This document shows, in pieces, positions 16,705 to 25,248 of a DNA stretch of 40,917 nt. The first letter of the stretch is position 1. Each line of letters starts with the position of its first letter. Below the pieces are notes generated by a model. It was given only the letters and a program-made list of their open reading frames with translations. It made no database searches and was not told the DNA's origin. Source of the stretch: CAUZFZ01 sp963579025 (GTDB taxonomy: Bacteria; Planctomycetota; Planctomycetia; Planctomycetales; Planctomycetaceae). A program made the position numbers and the translations under genes. The stretch is taken from positions 1 to 40,917 of the forward strand of contig CAUZFZ010000098.1 in the NCBI GenBank assembly GCA_963579025.1, read 5' to 3'.

Positions 16705-16838
16705 AGGAATAGTCCCGAAATAACTTCCCGGAATTGTGAGCCGTAGGCGCTAGCCTCGGGCGCACGAGCCCGAGGCTGGCGCCTACGGCTCAGAGGTCTC
16801 GCGGATTCCAGATCGGGAACTTATTTGAGACCCGTTCC
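16705..16838. mobile_element. MITE-like element, family 1 copy A (nested inverted repeats, TA-flanked)
   Basis: 134 bp without coding capacity. The outer ends are inverted repeats: left A-G-G-A-A-T-A-G-T-C-C-C-G-A-A-A-T-A-A-C from 16705, right the imperfect complement ending at 16838 (C-G-G-G-A-A-C-T-T-A-T-T-T-G...G-T-T-C-C). A TA dinucleotide stands directly outside both ends (16703-16704 and 16839-16840). Inside lies a second, independent palindrome of 24-bp arms (16738-16761 and 16768-16791, one G:T pair, 6-nt loop) beginning G-A-G-C-C-G-T-A-G-G-C-G-C-T-A-G. A second copy is at 34332-34453. TA flanks suggest insertion in the manner of IS630/Tc1-type elements; no transposase is nearby. Confidence 0.7.
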
Positions 16839-17274
16839 TAAAGAATCAATGCTGTCCCCAAGGGTTGCTTGTGAGAAGAATTACTTGAGAGTTTGAGAAC
16901 ACCAGATATTACTGCACGTAAGTGCTCACGTGAAACGTGATTACGCCGGCTGCCAGCCAAACGCTTGTGTTTTCCGCCGAGAAAGAACAGATACCGCGCC
17001 ATGCATCCACATGATCAATCATTGGGCAACACTCGTGATTTGACCGGCCATCACGTGGAACTACCATGTTGATGAGCCAGCGCCGTCATGCGACTTTATC
17101 GTGTTCAGTGACGGGAGCCCACGACCGTTACAAGTGGTGCGAAGTCTCCGGCCTTTGCGCACGCACCGACCAACGCTTGTCGGGTATCGTTAATTTGCGT
17201 CAGTTGCACGTATTTTCTCTCAGCCACGGAATACGAGCTGCTGTGCAACTGGCGAGACCGGAGGGAACGATCAC
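16839..17274. other. Intergenic region upstream of SGNH hydrolase
   Basis: 436 nt right of the mobile element and left of a plus-strand gene. No gene recognised. A small dyad C-A-C-G-T...A-C-G-T-G is near 16929-16941. The region should carry promoters for the SGNH gene (plus) and possibly for the octahaem cytochrome (minus, beyond the element), but no convincing match to a consensus was found. Confidence 0.4.
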
Positions 17275-18321
17275 GTGACCGGGACAAAATCACGGCAACG
17301 TCGTCAAGTGATTTCGCGACGAAAGAAGACGATCTTCGCCGCCGTCGTGCTGTTGATTACGACTCCGCCGATCCTGTTCATGGGTGAGGTCGTTTATCGT
17401 TATCAAAACTCAATTCCGCTGACGGGTGGTCGCCTGTACGAAGGCGATCTTCGGATTTCGGAAGACGATCTGAAAACGACCGGCGCCCATTTGCGACGAT
17501 TCCGTAAATCGGAGAACTCCGTCCTGTTCTACGAACCAAGGCCGGGGCACGACAAAAACGGTTTCTACGCGATCAACTCGCACGGGTTCAGAGATCACGA
17601 GTACACGATCGAGAAGTCCCCGGAGACGTTTCGCGTCGTCGCGCTGGGGGACTCAATCATCTGGGGAGCCGGGCTGCCTTTGGAGCAGACGTTCTCGAAA
17701 CAACTGGAGTCGCTGCTGAACGAAAGATTCAGCCGACGCTTTGAAGTGCTGAATTTTGGTGTCGCCGGCTATTGCACTCAGCAGGAGGTCGAACTCTATC
17801 GAGTCAAAGCCAGTCAATACGATCCGGACCTCGTGATCGTCGGGTACTGTCTTAACGATTACCTGGAGCATTCCGAGGAGGCCGACGTGTTTCGGCAACT
17901 CTACTACGACATCTTCAGCAGGTCTTACCTGTGGGAGAGCCTCGAAACGCTGTACAGCGGAGCGGTTTACGATGCCTATGGGACCGCCACGGTCAATCCG
18001 GACATCCAAGTGGATTTGCGAAAGCAGTTCGAGCTGCTGGAAGACTATTCACAGAATCGCGAACGATTGCTGGTGATCTTCCCTGAACTGCTTTCGTTCC
18101 AGAATTATCTCGTCGAATTCGAGCATGATCGCGCAAGGGCGGCCGTTGACGGGCTCGACTACGACGTGCTGGATCTGTTGAGTGAGTTTCAGATGTACGA
18201 TGCCGAATCGGTGATTCTGAATCCTGAGGATCGTACTCATCCGAACGCATTTGGGACGCGGATCGCAGCGCAGGCGACACTGAAGCACCTCATGCAACAG
18301 AGCTTGATTCCGCCCGAGTGA
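17275..18321 (+). CDS. Membrane-anchored SGNH/GDSL hydrolase
   Basis: A 348-residue protein with one N-terminal membrane segment (about 19-36, after a basic R-R-Q-V-I-S-R-R-K-K stretch), so the domain faces the periplasm. All four SGNH blocks are present: G-D-S (125-127, nucleophile S127), G in F-G-V-A-G-Y (162-166), N in L-N-D-Y (N194) and the D-x-x-H dyad D-R-T-H (D319, H322). The fold hydrolyses esters, including acetyl groups on polysaccharides and peptidoglycan. The I-N-S-H-G-F-R-D motif at about 100-107 recurs in planctomycete members. The GTG start has G-G-A-G-G about 9 nt upstream. It is convergent with a TPR gene (100 nt). A role in O-acetyl turnover of envelope polysaccharide is an inference from the family. 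Confidence 0.88.
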   Translation: MTGTKSRQRRQVISRRKKTIFAAVVLLITTPPILFMGEVVYRYQNSIPLTGGRLYEGDLRISEDDLKTTGAHLRRFRKSENSVLFYEPRPGHDKNGFYAINSHGFRDHEYTIEKSPETFRVVALGDSIIWGAGLPLEQTFSKQLESLLNERFSRRFEVLNFGVAGYCTQQEVELYRVKASQYDPDLVIVGYCLNDYLEHSEEADVFRQLYYDIFSRSYLWESLETLYSGAVYDAYGTATVNPDIQVDLRKQFELLEDYSQNRERLLVIFPELLSFQNYLVEFEHDRARAAVDGLDYDVLDLLSEFQMYDAESVILNPEDRTHPNAFGTRIAAQATLKHLMQQSLIPPE

Positions 18322-18421
18322 AACTGCCCACGACAACATGGGCCAATACCAGGGACCGCCAGGAAATTCTCGCGGAGCAATTTCTGAAATAGTCCTGCGA
18401 CGTCAATCTCGAAGCGGAGCA

Positions 18422-19531
18422 TCAAGGCTTCGGGGACACATCCTGGTCTGGTTTTTCAGACTCGAACGGGTCGCGGTCGTCTTCCTTGGTGCGGGATTCC
18501 AGATACCTGTCGCGGTGGTGCCGCGCCAATTCCGTCTGCTGCAATTGGTCGTAGGCAACAGACAGATGAAAGTGGACGTCCGCTGCATCTGGATACTGCT
18601 GAATCACCAGTCCCAGATCGTCTACTGCCAACTGATAGTTTCCGACATCCATGTGAAGCATTCCGCGGAGTTGAATGACATCCGTGAGCTTCCCCAGCCG
18701 GTCTATCACCTTGTCCAACTCTAAGAACGCCTGCTCTGGATTCCCCTTCAGTCGATGCAGACGCGCTCGCAACAACCCCACAAGCGCTGGATTGCTGGCC
18801 GGCAGTTCGGCGAGGTGTGCCAGTTCGCCTCGCGCAGCGACTGCGTCGCCTGTTTCGATGAGATTGCTGATGATGCGCATCCGCGCATCTTCAGCCACCG
18901 CCTGAGGCAGCCCGAGTTCCATGGCTCGGCGATAGGCCACCACAGCAGCCTGCCGGTCATGCGCACTCTCGTGTCGAACTCCAAGCTCGAACCACCAGCG
19001 TGAGACGTCAGGCTCAAGTTCCAGCAAAGTGCGAACCGTGGCCATCGCCCGCGCGCTGTCATTGCGGTCCCGCAGGACCGAAAGCAGTGCCTCAAGAGTT
19101 TCAATGTTGTCGGGTGTCCGTTCGCTGGCCAGTAACAGGGCCTGACGCGCGATGGGCTGCTTGCCGGCCGCGTTCGCACGCAAGCCCAGTTCCAGCAATA
19201 AGCCAGGGCGGCACGACTGCGTGTCAGCGATTGACAGGAGATTGTAGGCGGCCGACCAATCGGACCGACGTGCGGCCACCAGACACAAGAGCACTTCCGC
19301 GTCAGGGTAACGCCCGCCAGCCTGCTCGATGGCACGCTGAAGCAACGTCTCTGCCCCATCGGGATCGCGTTCCATCGATTCCTCGGCCTGCCGACACAGT
19401 GCTTCGGCGTCGGCACCGAAATACTTGTAGACGCCAACGCCGCAGATCCCCACCACTAGCATCGTGACGGCGATTGATCGACGGACTGGAAACCGGCGTG
19501 TCGACGGGTCTCGATCGGAATTGCCGCTCAT
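18422..19531 (-). CDS. Membrane-anchored tetratricopeptide repeat protein (second)
   Basis: A 369-residue protein from the ATG at 19531 (M-S-G-N-S-D-R-D). The frame stays open 165 nt further upstream, but that part is arginine-rich and lacks a ribosome binding site. A basic stretch (F-P-V-R-R-S) precedes one membrane segment at about 20-36 (A-V-T-M-L-V-V-G-I-C-G-V-G-V-Y). After it come about eight TPR-like helical pairs, for example D-G-A-E-T-L-L-Q-R-A-I-E-Q-A, H-D-R-Q-A-A-V-V-A-Y-R-R-A-M and G-N-Y-Q-L-A-V-D-D-L-G-L-V-I. The tail is acidic and proline-rich. The architecture repeats that of the TPR protein at 13163-14407, though similarity is of layout rather than clear sequence identity. It is divergent from the polytopic membrane protein gene. 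Confidence 0.83.
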   Translation of the reverse strand: MSGNSDRDPSTRRFPVRRSIAVTMLVVGICGVGVYKYFGADAEALCRQAEESMERDPDGAETLLQRAIEQAGGRYPDAEVLLCLVAARRSDWSAAYNLLSIADTQSCRPGLLLELGLRANAAGKQPIARQALLLASERTPDNIETLEALLSVLRDRNDSARAMATVRTLLELEPDVSRWWFELGVRHESAHDRQAAVVAYRRAMELGLPQAVAEDARMRIISNLIETGDAVAARGELAHLAELPASNPALVGLLRARLHRLKGNPEQAFLELDKVIDRLGKLTDVIQLRGMLHMDVGNYQLAVDDLGLVIQQYPDAADVHFHLSVAYDQLQQTELARHHRDRYLESRTKEDDRDPFESEKPDQDVSPKP

Positions 19532-19880
19532 CGGGGTGACTTCAGGTTGAACGACGCGGCAGTGCCGCAAACGGGTTCGACGACGCGCGCAGGTCCTGTG
19601 CAGCGAGCAATGCAAGTTTACTGGAGCACGTGACCGTCGCCAGGCACGGGCAGGTCCTGACACGAAAGTAACCGCAGTTGCAGAGAAATGTCGCACACAG
19701 GCGACATCTGAGTGCGGTAAGAGGAATTGTTGCGACGGATTTCGTGGATGTGTGTTGACTCACGACGACTCGAAGCTGATACGGCAACTGGGGTTGAGAA
19801 TCAGGATGCGGGTTGTTCCCCTTCTGCTGGCTAAGGCGAATACGCCGCCGGAACACACCTTCCGCCCGGACTGCATACTT
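19532..19880. other. Divergent intergenic region with a 7-bp dyad
   Basis: 349 nt between divergent genes. A perfect 7-bp dyad with 6-nt spacer lies at 19688-19707 (A-T-G-T-C-G-C, six bases, G-C-G-A-C-A-T), a size that would suit an operator. A possible plus-strand -35 (T-T-G-A-C-T, 19756-19761) has only a poor -10 17 nt later. Upstream in-frame codons of the next gene run through part of this stretch but do not look like coding sequence. Confidence 0.35.
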
Positions 19881-21074
19881 ATGTCCAGAAAAGCTTCCCG
19901 CCCGGCCATTGTGACACCATTCGTGGACGGGCTGACCTGTGGCGGACTGTCGATCCTGTGCTTCCTCGGACTGGTCGTTTACGGCATTCTATGGCCTGAG
20001 GACTTTACGGGGCTCGACAAGGGCAATGTCGACGCCTGGAAGTCCGCTATCTTACTGGGAGTATTGATCAATTCTCCGCATTTTATGGCCTCGTACCGCC
20101 TGCTCTATTCCGCGCGTGACAACCTGAAGAAGCACCCGTGGGCCACGATGTATGTTCCGGCAGTGCTGGTATCACTGGCGATCCTGGCTGGTGTCTGCCT
20201 CACCATTGGCTACCTGCACGGTGAAGGCAAAGCGACGTTCCAGCACGTCGTGGCCGAAACGGGTGTCGCGGGGGCGTTCCGAAACCACCTTTGCTGGGCT
20301 ATTGGGTTTGGCATCGAAAACACGTTGCTATTGGTCTCGGTATTCTATCTTGCGTGGCACTACACCGGACAGTCGTGGGGCATGACCGCCTCTTTTGCCT
20401 ACATGGCGGGTGTACGTTTCGATGCGAAGGAGCGCAGAATGATCCGCGCCGCTTATCGTTCCATGTTGGTCGCGCATGTCCTACTTCTCCTGCTCCAGCT
20501 CTCGCAGCCAATTGAAGCCATCATGGGATTGCAGCCAGGCAGCCTGCACAGTCTGGCTCGGCCGTTGGCGGTCAGCTACTTCGCTATCGCGGCTGTGGTG
20601 ACGATCCCTATGGGTCTGCTTGGATTTCAGCGCGCCAATCGGAGGGCCGGCGTCCGGGTACCCTGGAGAGCGATCGTCCCCTGGATTTCAATCTACTTCT
20701 GGTATCTGTTGCTCTATGTGCACCCGTTCTTTTTTGTCTTTGTACAAGTCGCGCATGCCCTGCAGTATCTGAGTTTCCCGTTGCGGGTTCACGTGAATCG
20801 GCTCGAGCAACCCGCTGCGCATTCGGTTGTGCGGCGAGTGATGTCTGTAACGCTGTTTTACACGGTTCTGCTTCTTTCCGGCGGACTTGTGTTCACCGTG
20901 CCAGAGTTTCTTGAACTCGCTGGATTTATTCCGACACATGCTTTCTCGCTGTCGGTTCTGATTTCTCTTGTCGTCAATACGCACCACTACTTCGTGGACG
21001 GGACGATCTGGAAAATCAGCAACCCGGAGGTCCGACGCGATCTATTCTGGCACCTTGACCCGACAAGGACGTGA
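19881..21074 (+). CDS. Polytopic membrane protein with conserved-looking histidine motifs
   Basis: About 397 residues from the ATG at 19881 (M-S-R-K-A-S-R-P). The start is uncertain because the frame is open 129 nt upstream and no strong ribosome binding site is seen. About nine membrane segments are predicted from hydrophobicity. Histidines cluster in or beside them: S-P-H-F (H67), W-H-Y-T-G-Q-S-W-G (H160), V-H-P-F-F-F (H281), H-A-L-Q-Y-L (H292) and N-T-H-H-Y-F-V-D-G-T-I-W-K (H368, H369). Such spacing is typical of membrane enzymes with a metal or haem site, but I do not recognise the family and assign no reaction. A basic, soluble loop lies near R-A-N-R-R-A-G-V-R-V. The next gene is on the same strand after 302 nt. 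Confidence 0.75.
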   Translation: MSRKASRPAIVTPFVDGLTCGGLSILCFLGLVVYGILWPEDFTGLDKGNVDAWKSAILLGVLINSPHFMASYRLLYSARDNLKKHPWATMYVPAVLVSLAILAGVCLTIGYLHGEGKATFQHVVAETGVAGAFRNHLCWAIGFGIENTLLLVSVFYLAWHYTGQSWGMTASFAYMAGVRFDAKERRMIRAAYRSMLVAHVLLLLLQLSQPIEAIMGLQPGSLHSLARPLAVSYFAIAAVVTIPMGLLGFQRANRRAGVRVPWRAIVPWISIYFWYLLLYVHPFFFVFVQVAHALQYLSFPLRVHVNRLEQPAAHSVVRRVMSVTLFYTVLLLSGGLVFTVPEFLELAGFIPTHAFSLSVLISLVVNTHHYFVDGTIWKISNPEVRRDLFWHLDPTRT

Positions 21075-21376
21075 CGCGGGAACGCACCAGACCGAAACTT
21101 GATTCCAAGGCTGGAATCCCGCCAGGAATCGCTGAGCGGTCGTGGACATCGCGGTTGTTTCAATTCCAGCGGAACATCGCAGGACATCATGGGTGAACGA
21201 CGGCTCGTGGTCCTTTCCGCTGAACACGTCCCGATTCGGCAGACGATCGTTGGTGGGTCTCCCATGCATTCTGACACGATTGCTGCCTTGCCTGCCGTTT
21301 CGGAACCATCAGAGCCAATGGGGTCTGTCGACACCGACACAGGTTTCCTTATAGAACAGAATTCCGCGGACCTGTC
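21075..21376. other. Intergenic region, little recognised
   Basis: 302 nt between two plus-strand genes. It contains a small 6-bp stem (A-T-T-C-C-A, four bases, T-G-G-A-A-T, near 21101-21116) without a uridine run. Short frames cross it, none with family resemblance. No promoter is convincing. Confidence 0.35.
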
Positions 21377-24300
21377 ATGTTACGACACGGACCGGATGGA
21401 CAAGTGCCGGGCGCGGAGACTGCGGCCTGGACAGTGATCGCCGTGTTTGTTCTCTTGGTTCTCCCCGTGTTTCCGGTCCAGGCTGCCGAAGCTGCAACGA
21501 CGGTTGCCGTCCCGTCCAACGCCGACTGGGTCGACACCGGTATCACGTTAGCTGACGGCGAGCTGTTTTCGATCGTCGCGCGTGGCCAGGTGTCGGCACG
21601 CTGCCGCGACGCATGGGGCCAGGGCGCTGACGTCCCGATTGGTCCCGAAGGGACTTACCTCGTCTCAAACGCGCTGGCAGCGCAGTGCTACCCGCTGGCC
21701 GCAGGGGCTGGCGGACCCGCGCCGTGTTTCTGTCTCATCGGTCGGATCGGGAATCGGTCGCCGTTCTTCGTTGGCAGGGCACTCTGCCGTCGCACGCCAC
21801 GGTCCGGCCGGCTGTTTCTGCGAATTAACGACTTCGACTGTCGATTGAACACGGGCTGCTTTTCCGTCGAGATCCGAACTCGTCTACCCTGTTCGTTGGC
21901 GCTGAGGTGCGAAACAGTCGTGCTGCCGACAGCGGCGCCCGGCCGCGCGTCCGGTGGCAGTCGCGTCGTCGTTTTCTATGTCGACGGACTGCGGCCGGAT
22001 GTCGTACAGGAAATGGTCGCCATGGGGCACCTCCCCAACATGCGCGAGCTGTTTCTGGACGGCGGTGTCTGGATGCCCAACACGTTTACCGCGTTTCCAT
22101 CCGACACGATCACATCCAACGGAACCATGTGGACTGGCTGCTATTCGGACCGCCATGGATTGAAAGGGCAGGTCCGCTTCAGTCGCCGATCGCTCACGTC
22201 TGAGTCGTATCTGGAACCGCTCGGCCCCAGTCGCAGCGCGCGTCTGCTGGAGCCATCAGGTATCGACCGATTGATCACAAAGGGCCGGCAGCGTGCTCGT
22301 GGCGAACTGCACGGAGAGGAAGCCGCCGAGCGCTGGCGCAAACGCCGCGTCACGGAGACGCCGGCGATTTATCACTACCTGCGAGAACACGGCCAGGACT
22401 GGTCGACGGGAATTCTGCCGCTAATGACCGAGGTCCCACCGCCTCTGTGGACACGCAGCATGACGCGCGAACTGCCATGGCTGAGTGCCCACGACGCATG
22501 GCAATTCATCGACGATGCGAACACCGGATACGCCGTCCGCCACCTGTTACATCGCGATGAACCGGTCACGATTCTGTGGTTTCCGGAAACCGACTCAGTC
22601 AGCCACAAGCAATGCCGCGGCCAGTTCGGCCTGACGCGCCGCACGATTGCCAAAGCCGACCGGTTGATTGGGCGAGTCGCCTGTGAACTCCGCGAGACCG
22701 GTCGGTTCGACTCCACATATTTCATTCTGGTGAGTGATCACGGGCATCATGGCGGACGGGTACAGCACCTGCGTCATTTCGATCTAGCCAACGACTTCTT
22801 CTTCCGCCCCAGGAAAGTCAACGGTCAGGGACAGTGGGTTGGCGGCGGACTCGGCCTGTCGGTCCGCAGGCATCGCGTCGCCAATCGACACCCGGAACAT
22901 CACCAGCGCGAGTTCGTATTTATCGATGGCGAGTCTGACGGAGTCGCACGCATCTTTCTGCCCCGCCGGTGTTCGCATTCACGCGACTGGTCGGGACCGA
23001 ATCGACCCGGTGATCTGCTGAACTACGGAATTGGCTGTAACCGCGGCAAGTTCGATCTTGTTGGCACGCTGTGCGACGCTCGGTCCTGCACGGGCGAACG
23101 TACGATCGATCTGGTGCTGATGCGGCTGAATCGGTCATCCATTCTGATTGCCACCGCCGACCGAGGATACGCGGTCATTGACCGTCGCCCCGGTGTGACC
23201 GGCTGCTGGGAATACCGCTATCGCCCGGTCAGTCGCGTCTGGAGCGACGAGCAGGGCGGCGTGTACTTCACCGCTGTCGTCCCATCCTCAAAAGGTTCCG
23301 GGCAACTGCTTCAAGGTAGCGTTCCAGCCGATCCGCTGGGCCTCACCGGTTTACTGGACGGGAACAATTTTGAGTCGTATCTCGACGAGCAGGCCTGGCT
23401 GAATCTCACGGCCACGACGCAATATCCCGACTCGGTCGTCAGCCTGACGCGGCACATGCTGTGGCAGGACAACCTCGCCGAGCGCGAAAACGAATTCGCA
23501 CCGGATCTGGTTGTCACCGCCCGTTCCGGCTGGTACTTCGGCACGCAGAGTTCGCCCGGCACGATGCACGGCTATCCTCTGGCCGATGCCGTCCGCGCAT
23601 CGTGGTTCGTCTCCGGACCAGGAGTCCGCCGCGGTGCCCGGCTCGATAAGCCCTGCCGACTGGTCGATCTCACGCCGACAGTGCTCGACATGCTCGGTTA
23701 TCCGGTCGAGCAGTACGGATTCGACGGTCACCCGATCCGTCGCATCTACGAGAGTGGCCGTGACGGTTATCGAGATGCCACTGCGGACTCAATTCCAACG
23801 CACATCACGTGGGAGCATGTCGATCTGCAAAGCTGGACGCCGCTCCGTTACTCCCCGACACCCACGTCTCGATTTCAGCCGCGGTCGATCAATCAGCCGG
23901 ACCACCGTCTGGACCTGAACAACACAGTCTACAACCTGGCCGCGATTGCCGACTCCAGTGTATTCCGAGTGTTTGATGATGTGATTTTCCCGTTGTCCGA
24001 ATGCCGGCCTGGACCGTCCACGCGCGCGGTCGAAGGTATCGAAACGCGTCTGCACCGCAGTCCCTACCCATGGCTGTCTCAGGGAGCCCGCGTGCTGAAC
24101 GCCGCCGAGATCGCCTTGTCCGACTATGCGCCGATGTCTCAAGGGAACCTGTGGCGAGCGTCGACGGCTGTCGATTGGGCTCAATCCCGTGCAAAGTCCG
24201 CGGACGCAGCGATCGTGGGCGGCCACGGAGATCGGCAGACCAAAGCCAACCGACTCGCCAATCGCGGCATCGACGGAGCGCAGCACGGCTTCTGGGAGGC

Positions 24301-24427
24301 GTACCGTCTGGGCCAGCGCGTGGTGATCCGCGCGATTGACGAAAAACTCATCAACGGCGTTGAAAACGCTACTGATCGACTGCTCAACGCAAAAAATGCG
24401 GTGCCCGCCGAGATACGCGTCAGGTAG
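21377..24427 (+). CDS. Alkaline phosphatase superfamily phosphodiesterase with N-terminal LecA/PA-IL-like domain
   Basis: A 1016-residue exported protein. A hydrophobic leader lies at about 18-38. Residues about 41-167 resemble the PA-IL/LecA galactose-binding fold: W-V-D-T-G-I, G-E-L-F-S-I-V-A-R-G, L-I-G-R-I-G and L-F-L-R-I-N-D. Residues about 195-775 form an alkaline-phosphatase-type core near the nucleotide pyrophosphatase/phosphodiesterase group: V-D-G-L-R-P-D (D203), F-P-S-D-T with likely nucleophile T244, D406 and H410 in E-T-D-S-V-S-H, S-D-H-G-H-H (D454, H455) and G-T-M-H-G-Y-P (H731). All metal positions are therefore filled. An insertion of roughly 250 residues (about 465-715) separates the last two sites. 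The last 200 residues have no recognised domain. Substrate is unknown; a phosphate ester on or near glycans is an inference from the lectin-like part. Confidence 0.85.
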   Translation: MLRHGPDGQVPGAETAAWTVIAVFVLLVLPVFPVQAAEAATTVAVPSNADWVDTGITLADGELFSIVARGQVSARCRDAWGQGADVPIGPEGTYLVSNALAAQCYPLAAGAGGPAPCFCLIGRIGNRSPFFVGRALCRRTPRSGRLFLRINDFDCRLNTGCFSVEIRTRLPCSLALRCETVVLPTAAPGRASGGSRVVVFYVDGLRPDVVQEMVAMGHLPNMRELFLDGGVWMPNTFTAFPSDTITSNGTMWTGCYSDRHGLKGQVRFSRRSLTSESYLEPLGPSRSARLLEPSGIDRLITKGRQRARGELHGEEAAERWRKRRVTETPAIYHYLREHGQDWSTGILPLMTEVPPPLWTRSMTRELPWLSAHDAWQFIDDANTGYAVRHLLHRDEPVTILWFPETDSVSHKQCRGQFGLTRRTIAKADRLIGRVACELRETGRFDSTYFILVSDHGHHGGRVQHLRHFDLANDFFFRPRKVNGQGQWVGGGLGLSVRRHRVANRHPEHHQREFVFIDGESDGVARIFLPRRCSHSRDWSGPNRPGDLLNYGIGCNRGKFDLVGTLCDARSCTGERTIDLVLMRLNRSSILIATADRGYAVIDRRPGVTGCWEYRYRPVSRVWSDEQGGVYFTAVVPSSKGSGQLLQGSVPADPLGLTGLLDGNNFESYLDEQAWLNLTATTQYPDSVVSLTRHMLWQDNLAERENEFAPDLVVTARSGWYFGTQSSPGTMHGYPLADAVRASWFVSGPGVRRGARLDKPCRLVDLTPTVLDMLGYPVEQYGFDGHPIRRIYESGRDGYRDATADSIPTHITWEHVDLQSWTPLRYSPTPTSRFQPRSINQPDHRLDLNNTVYNLAAIADSSVFRVFDDVIFPLSECRPGPSTRAVEGIETRLHRSPYPWLSQGARVLNAAEIALSDYAPMSQGNLWRASTAVDWAQSRAKSADAAIVGGHGDRQTKANRLANRGIDGAQHGFWEAYRLGQRVVIRAIDEKLINGVENATDRLLNAKNAVPAEIRVR

Positions 24428-24455
24428 GTCACACTCCGGAATGGTGCGAGTCGAC

Positions 24456-24902
24456 TCAATCAGTCTCGAGGTTCGCCAGGTCCAGAAGGTCCTGAGGGCG
24501 TCCGGATGCCCTCTTTGCGGTGATCAGGTCTACTTTGGATATGAAATTCACCGAGACGCCGTCGACCATGACGATCTCACGACGCAGCCATGCGTCGTCA
24601 AAACGCACACCCGGAATCGACATGAAGATATCCACGCGCAGAGGAGCTCTCCCCATTTGATAGAAGTAGCCTTCCTCTTGGAAATCGCTCTCAGTTAACC
24701 CGGTCAGCGGAGCACCGAAGTCCTTCAATGCCGTGAAGACGGCAGTGGCATTGGCGCCCGTCACGGCAACCCAAAGATCCAGATCTTTCGTGAAACGTGG
24801 CTCTGCATATCGCATGAACGCGTAGCCGCCGATGACCAGGTACTCAACGCCGTACCTCTCCATAAGACTCAACAGTTCTTTGAAGTCTGGGCTCGTTAGC
24901 AT
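24456..24902 (-). CDS. Nucleotidyltransferase (Pol-beta fold, DUF6036/MNT-like)
   Basis: A 148-residue cytoplasmic protein with the minimal nucleotidyltransferase signature: G-G (25-26) in V-I-G-G-Y-A, D40 and D42 in K-D-L-D-L-W-V, and a third carboxylate D91 in L-R-V-D-I-F. The C-terminal K-V-D-L-I-T-A-K-R-A-S-G-R-P-Q-D-L-L-D-L is typical of the group. The start has G-G-G-A-A-G-G just upstream. The gene overlaps the small gene before it by 59 nt in another frame, so the two are probably translated together. Proteins of this shape act as nucleotidylyl-transferring members of toxin-antitoxin or resistance-like modules. The target here is unknown. Confidence 0.85.
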   Translation of the reverse strand: MLTSPDFKELLSLMERYGVEYLVIGGYAFMRYAEPRFTKDLDLWVAVTGANATAVFTALKDFGAPLTGLTESDFQEEGYFYQMGRAPLRVDIFMSIPGVRFDDAWLRREIVMVDGVSVNFISKVDLITAKRASGRPQDLLDLANLETD

Positions 24903-25059
24903 GGCCTTCCCGAATCAGCAGATAGTCACGCACCAGTTCGCGGGCGGCGGCGAAGATGGCTTCCGGCCCAAGTTCCTGCCAGTAACGAATGTCGAACGCG
25001 CGGTCTTCTCGCAACGGACCGTAGGACTCGACGAATTCATTGCGTGGCTCGCCGTTCAT
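24844..25059 (-). CDS. Small protein paired with the nucleotidyltransferase
   Basis: A 71-residue soluble protein overlapping the start of the nucleotidyltransferase gene. It contains F-V-E-S-Y-G-P-L-R-E-D, F-D-I-R-Y-W-Q-E-L-G-P-E-A-I-F-A-A-A and E-P-R-L-Q-R-T-V-E-S-Y. From memory, this pattern recurs in small proteins encoded directly upstream of such nucleotidyltransferases in many bacteria, which supports it as a real gene despite its size. No DNA-binding motif is evident. It is probably the partner (antitoxin or adaptor) of a two-gene module. The ribosome binding site before the ATG at 25059 is weak. Confidence 0.65.
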   Translation of the reverse strand: MNGEPRNEFVESYGPLREDRAFDIRYWQELGPEAIFAAARELVRDYLLIREGHANEPRLQRTVESYGEVRR

Positions 25060-25248
25060 GAGGTTTGACTCTGGAGTTCGATTTAGCCGTCAGTACCGCG
25101 AATGCTTCCACGATAGAGCATAGCGGGTTTTGCCTGGACTGAAGAGCTGCGATTTCGCAGCCATGGCGGACGTTGTCTGCGATTGCGTCGGAGATTCAGA
25201 CGCGACTGGTTGTCGATGCGCCGGTTGCTTCGAGATGCTCGTTCCAGA

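Noticed and set aside
16705..16838. CRISPR-like or tRNA-like structure
   Set aside because: The repeats are inverted and single, not spaced direct repeats, and no cloverleaf can be drawn.
18748..19437. Minus-strand frame of 229 codons inside the second TPR gene
   Set aside because: Same strand, other frame of a TPR gene with clear repeats; Trp/Cys/Arg-rich as expected for a shifted frame.
19532..19696. Upstream extension of the second TPR gene
   Set aside because: Arginine-rich, without ribosome binding site, and it would hide the membrane anchor 75 residues in.
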